Assembly (NCBI GenBank): GCA_902779575.1
Contig: CACZBW010000012.1
Coordinates: 1 to 64,000 of the forward strand
Length of the DNA: 64,000 nt
Reading direction: 5' to 3'
Source of the DNA: an uncultured Lachnospiraceae bacterium
GTDB taxonomy: Bacteria > Bacillota > Clostridia > Lachnospirales > Lachnospiraceae
Shown: piece by piece, positions 8,183 to 15,997 of the stretch
Layout of the letters: each line of letters opens with the position of its first letter
How positions within the stretch are numbered: the stretch's first letter is position 1
Made by a program: the position numbers and the translations under genes
Notes under the pieces: generated by a model
What the model saw: only the letters and a program-made list of their open reading frames with translations
The model's database searches: none
What the model was told of the DNA's origin: nothing

Positions 8183-9142
8183 TTATCTGCGCCCCTGGTC
8201 CCAGGGCTGCCCGCATGCTTTCGGCGGATGGTTCCGCTTTGAGAAAAAGATCAGCAGCAGCATGGTCAGAACGTAGGGAAGCATATTGAAAAGATCCGTA
8301 TAATTACCCGAAAGCTTCATGGCAAGGCAGAGCTGCTGGCCTCCGGCTTTCGCGAGACCGAAGAAAAGGCAGACAAGGGCTGTCGACGGAATATCCCAGT
8401 TGCCGAAAATCATGGCCGCGATGGCCAGATAGCCGTAGCCCATGTAAATGCTCGGGGAGAAATTGGCCATGATGGAATAGGCGAAGCAGATTCCTCCCAC
8501 CCCTGAAAGGGCACCGGAAATGACGACAGCGATCCAGCGCGTCTTTACCACGTCTCCTCCGGCCGCGTCCAGCGCCTGGGGATTCTCACCGCAGGCCCTC
8601 AGCCTCATGCCGTATCGGGTCCGGTACATCAGATACCAGAAAATGAAGGCAAGAACGCAGATGATCCATTCAAAGGGATACATTCTCTGGAACAGGCCTC
8701 CGATCCACGGAATCTTTGAAAGGAACGGAATGGAGTAACGGCTGGAAACGCCGAGGATAAACTTGTTGGATGCGGTTCCGTTGATCGCCGTGTTGGCCGC
8801 GCTGGTAAAGAAAGTTGTCAGCGCGACGGCAAGGATATTGACGACAACGCCGCTGATCACCTGGTTGGCCTTGAAATTAATGGAAAGCAGGGCATGGAGG
8901 CAGGCATAGATTCCTCCGCCGACTGCTGCAAACAGGATTGCGATATAGATCGGCAGCTGGGAACTGCTGCTGAGCCGCGGCATGATCAGGATCGCCGCCA
9001 GCGCGCCGATGAAAGCGCCGAAGCCCTGAAATCCCTCGATTGCCAGATTGGTCACGCCGCTCTTCTCCGAATAGATCGCGCCGATGGCCATAATCAGAAG
9101 CGGGAGTGCAAATGAGAGTCCGTCTGTGAATACTTTTGTCAT
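8183..9142 (-). CDS. nucleoside-type ABC transporter permease (NupQ-like)
   Basis: A 319-residue inner-membrane permease of the BPD_transp_2 family, with about eight to ten hydrophobic helices. It carries the segment VTNLAIEGFQGFGAF near residue 30 and the cytoplasmic loop RYGMRLRACGENPQALDAAG, which contacts the ATPase. It is the last gene of the importer and starts within the stop codon of the preceding permease (ATGA overlap), so the two are translationally coupled. The BMP/NupOPQ class transports purine or other nucleosides; the exact substrate is not evident. The C-terminus is short and basic (KRNHPPKACGQPWDQ). Confidence 0.9.
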   Translation of the reverse strand: MTKVFTDGLSFALPLLIMAIGAIYSEKSGVTNLAIEGFQGFGAFIGALAAILIMPRLSSSSQLPIYIAILFAAVGGGIYACLHALLSINFKANQVISGVVVNILAVALTTFFTSAANTAINGTASNKFILGVSSRYSIPFLSKIPWIGGLFQRMYPFEWIICVLAFIFWYLMYRTRYGMRLRACGENPQALDAAGGDVVKTRWIAVVISGALSGVGGICFAYSIMANFSPSIYMGYGYLAIAAMIFGNWDIPSTALVCLFFGLAKAGGQQLCLAMKLSGNYTDLFNMLPYVLTMLLLIFFSKRNHPPKACGQPWDQGRR

Positions 9143-10311
9143 CTCTCTTCCCCTCCTTTCGTCCGGGCCGCGGCGCGCTCTGCCAGAATGCGGTCCTCTT
9201 TTCTTTCAACAGCCCGGCGCCCCAGCGCTTTCATATACTCCCCGCATGCGGCGAAAAGAAGCAGAATGCCGGTAATCAGGGACGCGATCTCTTTTGCCAC
9301 GCCGATCGTGGAACTCATATAATTCGCGCCGCTCTGGAAAATCGTTACAATGATGGAGGCAAAGATGGCCCCGACCGGCGAAGAATTGCCCAGAAGAGCC
9401 ACGGCTATGGAATCATATCCCATCCCGGGCAGGGTCTTCGGAACCATGGTGTTGGTGTAGCCGAGGTAATAAACCACTCCAGCAAGGCCGGCAAATGCCC
9501 CGGACAGCGCCATGGACATTACGATGCCCCTTCTCACGTTCACGCCTGCATAACGGGCACAGCTGCGGCTTGCGCCGACGATCTTCAGTTCCAGTCCGAA
9601 AGCGGTTTTATCAAAGATAAAACGAACCACAAATACGGCTGCCAGCGCGACGGCGATCCCCAGAGGTATATTGCAGCTGACGCCCTTTATGGGCACTTTG
9701 GTCCAGGTAAGCCTGGCGTTCGCGCTGCAGATCCGGCTGGACCGTGTCAGCATATCCACATATTTTGTGTTGATGAAAAAGCCGGTAAGGTAGCTGATGA
9801 TATAATTCAGCATGATGGTCGAAACGACCTCATGAATGTTGAAGCGGTACTTCAGGAAACCGATAAATGCCCCGCATAGGCCGCCGGCCGCGATCCCGAT
9901 CAGGATTACAAGCGGCTTGGCAATCCAGGGAGACAGGTTTTTCGCGTACCCCACGCAGATCGTGGCAAGAAAGCCGGAAGCCAGCATCTGTCCCGAGATG
10001 CCGATGTTGAACAGGCCCGTCTTGAACGCCACGATAAAAGACAGGGAAGCAAGCAGCATCGGCGCGAGAATGTTCAGATAATTAAAGAGGTCGGACAGCA
10101 TGCCGCTGCCCCCGCCGTAGTTGGCCTTCGGCGCCAGTCCGCAGCCCTGCAGAAAACTGTAGAAAGCCGCTGCGGGGTTTTTCCCGAGCAGAAGCAGGAT
10201 CCCGCTGGCAGCGATCAGCATAAGGATGATAGCCAGAACCGACACGGTCGCATCGGCCCAGCGTTCGCTGGTGAGAAGGCCTGCCAGGCCTTTCGCTTTC
10301 TTTTCTTTCAT
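9139..10311 (-). CDS. nucleoside-type ABC transporter permease (NupP-like)
   Basis: 390 residues, with a hydrophobic N-terminal helix at about 22-44 and multiple later membrane helices. FKTGLFNIGISGQM is the permease counterpart of the EAA-like region, and FGLELKIVGASRSCARYAG is the cytoplasmic coupling segment. It is larger than its partner, as NupP is relative to NupQ. Its ATG overlaps the ATPase stop codon (ATGA), and its own stop overlaps the next gene in the same way, which indicates one operon with coupled translation. It forms the heterodimeric channel with the downstream permease. The last 30 residues are charged and probably cytoplasmic. Confidence 0.9.
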   Translation of the reverse strand: MKEKKAKGLAGLLTSERWADATVSVLAIILMLIAASGILLLLGKNPAAAFYSFLQGCGLAPKANYGGGSGMLSDLFNYLNILAPMLLASLSFIVAFKTGLFNIGISGQMLASGFLATICVGYAKNLSPWIAKPLVILIGIAAGGLCGAFIGFLKYRFNIHEVVSTIMLNYIISYLTGFFINTKYVDMLTRSSRICSANARLTWTKVPIKGVSCNIPLGIAVALAAVFVVRFIFDKTAFGLELKIVGASRSCARYAGVNVRRGIVMSMALSGAFAGLAGVVYYLGYTNTMVPKTLPGMGYDSIAVALLGNSSPVGAIFASIIVTIFQSGANYMSSTIGVAKEIASLITGILLLFAACGEYMKALGRRAVERKEDRILAERAAARTKGGEER

Positions 10312-11840
10312 GCCTCTCTCACCCCCATCATATAGCTGCCGACTTCGTTGCGCGTCAGGCTCCCTGCCGGAGCGGTTTTCAGGATCTCTCCGCTGAAAAT
10401 AACCCCTATGGTATCGGCCAGTTCCATGACCTCGCTCAGTTCCAGGGAGATCAGGAGAATCGCCGCGCCGCGGTCGCGCTCCTTAAGGATCTGCTTATGG
10501 ATATTCTTGATGGCGCCGATATCCAGTCCCCGGGTCGGCTGTACAAAAATGATCAGGTCCGCGTGTTCTTCGATCTCGCGGCCGACGATCGCTTTCTGCT
10601 GGTTTCCGCCGCTCATGGACCGGACGATGGTTTTCGGTCCCTGTCCGGAGCGGATATCATACCGATCAATCAGAAGCTCCGCATTCTTTCTGAATTCGCC
10701 GAAATTCAGGATCCCCCTGCCGGAATAAGGCTCCCTGTAATAGCGCCGCAGGGCCAGGTTATCCTCCAGGGAAAAATCCATCACAACGCCGGTCCTCTGC
10801 CGGTCCTCCGGAATATAGGAGATTCCTTCCTGCGTTCTTTTGCGGATCGAAAGGCGGGTGATATCCTTCCCCTTCAGGACGATGCTTCCCGACGCCGCTT
10901 CCGCAAGGCCTGTGATGGCGTCGGCGATCTGTGTCTGTCCGTTTCCCGACACGCCCGCGACCGCGAAGATCTCCCCGCCCCGTATTTCGAAGGAAACATC
11001 CTTTACCAGCGGAAAATGATTTTCATTTTCCACCGTGAGATGGCTGACCTTAAGGACCGTCTCCCGGAAATTGGCGGGAGACTTATGCAGATCCATCTCC
11101 ACTTCCCGCCCGACCATCATATTGGCCATTTCCCGCACGGAAGCATTTTTAACATCGAGCACATCCACCAGTCTGCCTCGGCAGAGAATGGCGCAGCGGT
11201 CCGCGATCTGCTTGATCTCCTCGATTTTGTGCGTGATCAGGATTATCGTCTTGCCGGACTTTCTGAGTCCGTCGATGATCTTCAGGAGAAAATCGATCTC
11301 CGCAGGAGTGAGAACCGCGGTGGGCTCGTCGAAAATCATGATCTCCGCCTTCCGGTAGAGCATTTTCAGAATCTCGACGCGCTGCCGGACCGATACAGGC
11401 ACATTCTCAATCAGGTCCGTCGGATTCACCTCCAGGCCGTATTCCGCGGAGAGCCGGGCAATGTCCTGATTGGCCTTCTTAATGTTAACAGCCGGCAGTA
11501 TGCCGAATTTCCGCGTCATGGGTTCAACGCCCAGAACGATATTTTCCGCGATCGTGTAATTATCAACCAGCTTGAAATGCTGGTGAACCATCCCGATATT
11601 TCTGGCTGCCGCGTCATTGGAGGAACGGAAGGAGACCTTTTCCCCGTTTATATAGATCTCTCCCGCATCCGGCTCATACATACCGAACAGCATACTCATC
11701 AGAGTTGATTTGCCGGCGCCGTTCTCCCCGAGCAGCGCATAAACCTCTCCCTTGCGGATCCCCAGGCTTACGTCGTCATTGGCGACGATTCCCGGAAAGC
11801 GTTTGGTGATATGCCGCATTTCCACGATATATTCTTCCAT
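10308..11840 (-). CDS. nucleoside-type ABC transporter ATP-binding protein (NupO-like)
   Basis: 510 residues made of two fused ABC domains, the arrangement of NupO, RbsA and other importers. The first domain has Walker A LLGENGAGKSTL (about residue 37) and Walker B IMIFDEPTAVL. The second has GVSGNGQTQIADA, with a degenerate P-loop lacking the usual GKS, and signature MSGGNQQKAIVGRE, as is common in this class. The ATG at 11840 is chosen because AGGAG lies nine bases upstream; an in-frame start further upstream lacks a ribosome binding site. It energises import through the two overlapping permease genes. Confidence 0.93.
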   Translation of the reverse strand: MEEYIVEMRHITKRFPGIVANDDVSLGIRKGEVYALLGENGAGKSTLMSMLFGMYEPDAGEIYINGEKVSFRSSNDAAARNIGMVHQHFKLVDNYTIAENIVLGVEPMTRKFGILPAVNIKKANQDIARLSAEYGLEVNPTDLIENVPVSVRQRVEILKMLYRKAEIMIFDEPTAVLTPAEIDFLLKIIDGLRKSGKTIILITHKIEEIKQIADRCAILCRGRLVDVLDVKNASVREMANMMVGREVEMDLHKSPANFRETVLKVSHLTVENENHFPLVKDVSFEIRGGEIFAVAGVSGNGQTQIADAITGLAEAASGSIVLKGKDITRLSIRKRTQEGISYIPEDRQRTGVVMDFSLEDNLALRRYYREPYSGRGILNFGEFRKNAELLIDRYDIRSGQGPKTIVRSMSGGNQQKAIVGREIEEHADLIIFVQPTRGLDIGAIKNIHKQILKERDRGAAILLISLELSEVMELADTIGVIFSGEILKTAPAGSLTRNEVGSYMMGVREA

Positions 11841-11945
11841 ACTCTGATACTCCTGCATTCCGCCCCGGAAAACAGACCGCAGTCCTGCCGGGCCCAAAAT
11901 TATTTGCTGACAGGTAAAGTTTAAGGGAATCCACCCTCCGGGTCA

Positions 11946-12003
11946 GTGAAATGCTGATTCATTCTGAATGACAGCTTTTGATACCCTGGAAACAGCGTTT
12001 CCT
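11946..12003 (+). repeat. dispersed hairpin repeat, partial copy 1
   Basis: About 58 bases matching the first module of the repeat family whose longest copy is at 58653-58843. Shared blocks are ATTCTGAATG, CTTTTGATA and GGAAACAGCGTTTCC. The outer arms are GAAATGCTG and CAGCGTTTCC. The later hairpins of the family are missing here. It lies between the BMP gene terminator and the ATPase gene. Confidence 0.65.
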
Positions 12004-12029
12004 TCGTAAAACCCGGGGATTTCCCAATG

Positions 12030-12070
12030 AAACAAAACGCCTCTCACCGCTCATAAAACGGGAGAGGCGT
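12030..12070 (-). terminator. terminator after the BMP binding-protein gene
   Basis: A perfect 9-bp stem (ACGCCTCTC at 12037-12045, GAGAGGCGT at 12062-12070) followed on the minus strand by TTTTGTTT. It stands between the binding-protein gene and the ATPase gene, so it may act as a partial attenuator that keeps the binding protein in excess. Confidence 0.8.
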
Positions 12071-12108
12071 GCACTTCACCGCATTAACCGGATCTGTCTT
12101 CAGTCTCT

Positions 12109-13212
12109 TTATTTCAGTCCCTGGAAATCTCCCTGGGATGCAGGAACGATCTCGCCGCTCTTGAGAAGTTCACTGCACTCTGCCAGCTTTTCTAGGGCGT
12201 CTTCGGAAAGCTGCTGGCGGCCTTCTTCGGAGACATAGCCGGTGGAATCCGTATCGGCGCCGAGGAGCGCGTCCTCTCCGCTGAAGCTGCCGTCATAGAT
12301 CTTCTCAAGCTGAAGGGTGACGTTGCTGTGCATGACCTTGAGGGCGGAGGTAAGAATGATGTTGCCGCTGCCGTTCACGCCGTCGTCAAACTGGTCGACG
12401 TCGCAGCCGATCACATAGACGCCTTCCGCTTCCTTCGCTGCCGTAAACACGCCGTTTCCGGATGCGCCCGCGGCGACAAAGATCACGTCGCAGCCTTCCG
12501 CGATCAGGGCTTCTCCGACCACCTTGCCCTGGGCTTCATCCTGGAAGTCGCCGGTGTAGTTGCCGCCGACATCATTGCCGAACAGGTCGGTTCCGGCGTA
12601 GGACGGAAGTTCGACGCAGGACGCGGAACTGCCGTAGTTTTCATTGGCGTAATTCACGCCGCTCATGAAGCCGAGTTCATAGTTGACGTTGGACGGGAAA
12701 GGCATGCCGTTGACAACCGCGACCTTGCCGCTCTGGCTTGTAAGAGCCGCAGCGACTCCGGCGTAGAAACCGCCTTCCTGCTCCTTGAAAGTCATGGTGT
12801 AGACATTGTCCAGCGTCACTGCATTTCCTTCGCTGTCCGTGATCGTGGAGTCAACTACGATAAACTTCTTGTCCGGATTGTTCATGGCGATGTCGCCGAT
12901 CCCGGCAAAATTGAATCCCGGAAGGACAAACACATCATAATCGCCTGCCGACTTCTCCACTGTGGGAATCAGTTCGTTATAGTCGGTCTCCTTGATATCC
13001 GTAACGGTGCAGTCCGGATGCTCTTCTATAAAAGCCTTGATTCCGTTGTAGCAGTCCTGGTTGAAAGAACCGTCGTCAACACCCGAGGATGTGATAATGC
13101 ACACTGAAATCGGCGCTTCCTCCGCCTGCAGCTTCACTGTCATCGATCCTGCGGTCAGGATGGCTGCCGCTGCCAGGAAGCCGGCGGCGCTCTTCATAAA
13201 TACTTTTCTCAT
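12109..13212 (-). CDS. secreted BMP/PnrA-family nucleoside-binding protein
   Basis: 367 residues. The ATG at 13212 follows AGGAGG by six bases and gives a proper signal peptide: basic MRKVFMK, a hydrophobic core to about residue 26, and a cleavage-like LQAEEA. The mature part begins ISVCIITSSGVDDGSFNQD, the BMP/PnrA ligand-loop pattern, and contains VAAGASGNGVF and VIGCDVDQFDD. It should deliver nucleosides to the permease pair encoded downstream. The signal peptide has LTAGS where a lipobox would have LTAGC. Without the cysteine the protein would not be lipid-anchored, which is unexpected for an importer binding protein in a monoderm cell. Confidence 0.9.
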   Translation of the reverse strand: MRKVFMKSAAGFLAAAAILTAGSMTVKLQAEEAPISVCIITSSGVDDGSFNQDCYNGIKAFIEEHPDCTVTDIKETDYNELIPTVEKSAGDYDVFVLPGFNFAGIGDIAMNNPDKKFIVVDSTITDSEGNAVTLDNVYTMTFKEQEGGFYAGVAAALTSQSGKVAVVNGMPFPSNVNYELGFMSGVNYANENYGSSASCVELPSYAGTDLFGNDVGGNYTGDFQDEAQGKVVGEALIAEGCDVIFVAAGASGNGVFTAAKEAEGVYVIGCDVDQFDDGVNGSGNIILTSALKVMHSNVTLQLEKIYDGSFSGEDALLGADTDSTGYVSEEGRQQLSEDALEKLAECSELLKSGEIVPASQGDFQGLK

Positions 13213-13320
13213 AGGGTCCTCCTTCATCAAACATTTGTCTCAGAAAACAGATGATGCGAGGTTCAAAGTATCTTCTTCCTCTCACCATGATGTACATGAC
13301 CGGAATACCGGACCATACCC

Positions 13321-13349
13321 ATTGTATCATTCCGCTTTTTCCGCGTCAA
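13321..13349 (-). promoter_or_regulatory. promoter of the nucleoside transporter operon
   Basis: TTGACG (13344-13349) and TACAAT (13321-13326) are 17 bases apart on the minus strand. The -35 box lies inside the 3' end of the MerR gene. The start would be near 13314, giving a leader of about 100 bases with a short GTCCGG/CCGGTC inverted repeat. No purine riboswitch was found in it. Confidence 0.65.
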
Positions 13350-13740
13350 CCGCTCCCGCGGATGCCGCGTTTTCCTCGTAATCCCTGAGCAGCGCCGTGT
13401 AGACATCCAGCTTGTGGTTCACCTTCTCATAGTTCTCTTTCATCTCTTCCATGCTCTCCAGAATTGCCTTCTGCCGGTCCTTCAGGATACTGCAGCGCTG
13501 GCGGAGGGTGGACGGGCCCTGTTCCTGCAGCTGTACAAAGGTTTTGATATCTTTCAGGGACATGCCGGTCTTTTTCAGGCAGCCGATCAGGCCGAGAAGA
13601 TCCAGGTCAGCGTCCGTATAGCAGCGGATTCCGCCTTTGCTGCGCTGTACATGGGGAAGAAGCCCCTCCTTTTCATAATAGCGCAGGACATAGGCGCTGA
13701 TATTTGTCCTGCTTTCAACTTCTTTAATGGAGTATGACAT
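13327..13740 (-). CDS. MerR-family transcriptional regulator
   Basis: 137 residues. The N-terminal winged helix reads YSIKEVESRTNISAYVLRYY, followed by EKEGLLPHVQRSKGGIRCYT, the canonical MerR DNA-binding domain. A dimerising helix follows (about 75-120), with no conserved cysteine cluster for metal sensing. It resembles the AdhR/NmlR-like regulators that respond to aldehydes or electrophiles, but the effector cannot be read. It is divergent from the plus-strand promoter at 13808-13838, which has the 19-base spacer typical of MerR-activated promoters, so that site is its likely target. The ATG follows GAGG by seven bases. Confidence 0.92.
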   Translation of the reverse strand: MSYSIKEVESRTNISAYVLRYYEKEGLLPHVQRSKGGIRCYTDADLDLLGLIGCLKKTGMSLKDIKTFVQLQEQGPSTLRQRCSILKDRQKAILESMEEMKENYEKVNHKLDVYTALLRDYEENAASAGAVDAEKAE

Positions 13741-13807
13741 AAATATACCTCGCTGAATCTTCCTGTATAATAGCTCTGCCTGCGTGATGCGCGGCAGGGA
13801 AAAGACC

Positions 13808-13838
13808 TTGACTTAAAGTTAACTTTAACATTTATATT
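13808..13838 (+). promoter_or_regulatory. MerR-type promoter with 19-bp spacer and palindromic operator
   Basis: TTGACT (13808-13813) and TATATT (13833-13838) are separated by 19 bases, too long for unassisted sigma-A but standard for MerR-activated promoters. A perfect 16-base palindrome, TTAAAGTTAACTTTAA, lies between the boxes and overlaps the -35. It drives the broken dehydrogenase and, further down, the AEC transporter gene. Confidence 0.75.
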
Positions 13839-13911
13839 CATAGCATAGAAAATATATTTTCACAAGCGCATCAGATGGGATATGAATCAAATACAGAATG
13901 GAGGTTTCCGG

Positions 13912-14254
13912 ATGAATAATTTCACTTTCTATTCCCCGACTTTCTTTTCCTTCGGCAAAGATGCGGAACAGCAGGCAGGAAAGCTGGTAAAGCGCTTCGG
14001 CGGCAGCAGGGTCCTGATCCATTACGGCGGAGGCAGCGTTGTGCGCTCCGGCCTGCTTGACAGGGTGAAAGCTTCTCTCGAAGAAGAAGACCTGCCGTAT
14101 AAGGAACTGGGCGGCGTGAAGCCCAATCCCCGCAGCGGATATCCCGAAGCTTGTGGACGTTCTGTGCTGCGGAGACGGCCGTCCGGGCAGCATAAGCGGC
14201 TTCGTCACCCTTGACAAAAAAGACTGCGAGAACATTTACCGCCTGATGCTGTAA
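13912..14254 (+). pseudogene. internally deleted iron-containing alcohol dehydrogenase
   Basis: The ATG at 13912, with GGAGG upstream, opens a reading frame starting MNNFTFYSPTFFSFGK. It continues through HYGGGSVVRSGLL and ELGGVKPNPR, the N-terminal NAD(P)H-binding part of butanol-dehydrogenase-type iron-ADHs. After about 75 residues the family sequence stops abruptly. From 14141 a different frame encodes 37 residues ending LDKKDCENIYRLML and a stop at 14254, which resembles the extreme C-terminus of the same family. About 270 central residues, including the iron-binding histidines, are missing. The simplest reading is one large internal deletion with a frame change. The remaining open frame (to 14214) cannot be an enzyme. 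Confidence 0.75.
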
Positions 14255-14270
14255 AAAGAGATGAAAGCAT

Positions 14271-15203
14271 ATGAACCGATCTATTGAAGTTTTACAGACT
14301 GTCCTGCCGGTTCTGATCATGCTGATCATCGGTATGATCTGCCGGAGCAGGAAGCTGATCTCCCGGGAAGGGATCAGCGCGCTCAAGAGCGTGGTGGTGA
14401 ATATCACCCTTCCCGCAGTTCTCCTGAAAGCCTTTGCAGGCACCAGCTACAGCTTTATGGATGTCATTATCCCGCTGATGATGTTCCTGGTCTGCCTGAC
14501 CGCCTGGGCTCTCGGCAGGGCGGCACAGAAGATTTTCCGGATTCCTTCCCGCTTCGTCCCTTTCCTCACCACGGGCTTTGAAGCGGGAATGCTGGGATAC
14601 GCTCTTTTCGAAATGCTTTACGGCAGCAGCCGTACGGCGGAATTTGCCCGGATTGACCTCGGCCAGGTGCTCTTTGTCTTTACAGTCTACAAGATCCTTC
14701 TCGGTATGGAAGGGCGTGAGAAGACAGATTTCGGGCAGCTGATGAGAGAGATGGTCTTCTCTCCCATTATCCTGGCGATCGCCGCGGGCGTGATCCTTGG
14801 TGCGTCCGGACTCTACAGTGCGCTGATTCCCTCCGGTGTCAGCGGAATCTTTGACGCCTGCACAGATTTTGTTTCCGCACCCACCAGCGCCATTATTCTG
14901 CTGACGATCGGATACGACCTGGTCATGAAGGATATCCCGTGGGCGTCCACCGTGAAGGTGACGGCTGTACGCTTCGGCATCATGATGCTCCTGCGGGCAG
15001 TCTTTCTTGCCGTCCTTCATCTGCTCTGGCCCGGAAATGGCCTGAATTCCGCCGCAAACGTGATGTTTATCCTTCCCCCGCCCTTTGTGCTCCCGGTATT
15101 TGCAGACGATGCGGACCAGCGGGTCTATGTATCCTCCGCCCTGTCGGTGTCGACGCTTCTCTCGATCATCTGTTTTGCCGTCCTGGCAGCACTGGGAGTC
15201 TGA
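14271..15203 (+). CDS. AEC-family (auxin efflux carrier-like) transporter
   Basis: 310 residues with about ten hydrophobic helices, the size and layout of bacterial AEC permeases, which move malonate, malate or other small organic acids across the membrane. The N-terminus reads VLPVLIMLIIGMICR, followed by a conserved VVVNITLPAVLLKAF segment with the family N-x-x-L-P pattern. The C-terminal half ends LSVSTLLSIICFAVL, also family-like. It lies 16 bases after the remains of the iron-ADH gene, so it probably uses the same MerR-type promoter. The ribosome binding site is weak (AGAG). The substrate is unknown. Confidence 0.85.
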   Translation: MNRSIEVLQTVLPVLIMLIIGMICRSRKLISREGISALKSVVVNITLPAVLLKAFAGTSYSFMDVIIPLMMFLVCLTAWALGRAAQKIFRIPSRFVPFLTTGFEAGMLGYALFEMLYGSSRTAEFARIDLGQVLFVFTVYKILLGMEGREKTDFGQLMREMVFSPIILAIAAGVILGASGLYSALIPSGVSGIFDACTDFVSAPTSAIILLTIGYDLVMKDIPWASTVKVTAVRFGIMMLLRAVFLAVLHLLWPGNGLNSAANVMFILPPPFVLPVFADDADQRVYVSSALSVSTLLSIICFAVLAALGV

Positions 15204-15281
15204 GAAGCCGCTGATGTTCACAGCCGGTCTGAAATCAGCTTCCGGCCTGTCGCGCCTGCGGCTGCGAAATTGTACATCAGT

Positions 15282-15320
15282 CCCCGGATCTCTGTTCCTG
15301 CAGGGATCCGAGGGTTTTTT
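15282..15320 (+). terminator. terminator after the AEC transporter gene
   Basis: Stem arms CCCCGGATC (15282-15290) and GATCCGAGGG (15305-15314), with a small bulge, are followed by TTTTTT on the plus strand. Confidence 0.75.
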
Positions 15321-15324
15321 ACGC

Positions 15325-15361
15325 AAAAAATCCCCGCATCCGGCCTCGCAGACCGGTATGC
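15325..15361 (-). terminator. terminator after pgsA
   Basis: On the minus strand, arms GCATACCGG and CCGGATGC (a one-base bulge) are followed by GGGG and ATTTTTT. It lies back-to-back with the terminator of the convergent AEC gene. Confidence 0.65.
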
Positions 15362-15411
15362 AGGGAAAGGAAAACAAAGCAATGCAGAATCATTCTGATC
15401 GTCTCTGTTTA

Positions 15412-15963
15412 TCAATGCACTTCATCCAGTACGCCCCTGTTCTCGAACAGATAGGTGCACAGGGAAATCACCGTCATGGCAAGCGCCAGCCATTTGACGA
15501 TCTGTGCGACCGTATTGAACACGCCGCCGAGGTTCGCGACCATCAGGATTACCATGACCATCTGGGTAACGGTCTTGAACTTGCCCCAGTAGTTGGCGGC
15601 AATCACCGTTCCCTTTTCAACCGCGATCAGGCGGAAGCCGGAGATGATGAATTCCCTCGCGATGATAATGATAACGATCCAGGATTCGATCCGGCCAAGG
15701 TCTACCAGGCAGATCATGGCGGAGCAGACCAGAAGCTTGTCGGCCAGCGGATCCATGAATTTGCCGAATGTCGTAATCAGGTTGTATTTGCGGGCGATGT
15801 AGCCGTCCGCCGTGTCCGTAAGACTCGCCGCGATAAATACCAGCGCCGCGACATAATTGCAGACAGGCTTCGGGCCCCACAGGAGCAGGACAACGAAGAC
15901 CGGGATCATCACAATCCGCAGCAGGGTCAGTTTGTTCGGAAGATTCATATTTTTCAGATTCAT
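15412..15963 (-). CDS. pgsA: CDP-diacylglycerol--glycerol-3-phosphate 3-phosphatidyltransferase
   Basis: A 183-residue integral membrane enzyme making phosphatidylglycerophosphate, the committed step to phosphatidylglycerol. It carries the CDP-alcohol phosphatidyltransferase signature D-G-x2-A-R-x8-G-x3-D-x3-D as DGYIAR ... GKFMDPLAD (about residues 53-76). The four acidic metal ligands are all present. Several hydrophobic helices flank the motif. The ATG has GGAGG eight bases upstream. It follows rimO by 34 bases and closes the gmk-rpoZ-rimO-pgsA block seen in many Lachnospiraceae. Confidence 0.95.
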   Translation of the reverse strand: MNLKNMNLPNKLTLLRIVMIPVFVVLLLWGPKPVCNYVAALVFIAASLTDTADGYIARKYNLITTFGKFMDPLADKLLVCSAMICLVDLGRIESWIVIIIIAREFIISGFRLIAVEKGTVIAANYWGKFKTVTQMVMVILMVANLGGVFNTVAQIVKWLALAMTVISLCTYLFENRGVLDEVH

Positions 15964-15997
15964 AACACAGCCCTCCGTGTTCAGACCGGCGGCAGCC

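Noticed and set aside
13213..13326. Purine riboswitch before the nucleoside transporter
   Set aside because: The conserved purine-aptamer loops were not found in the leader.
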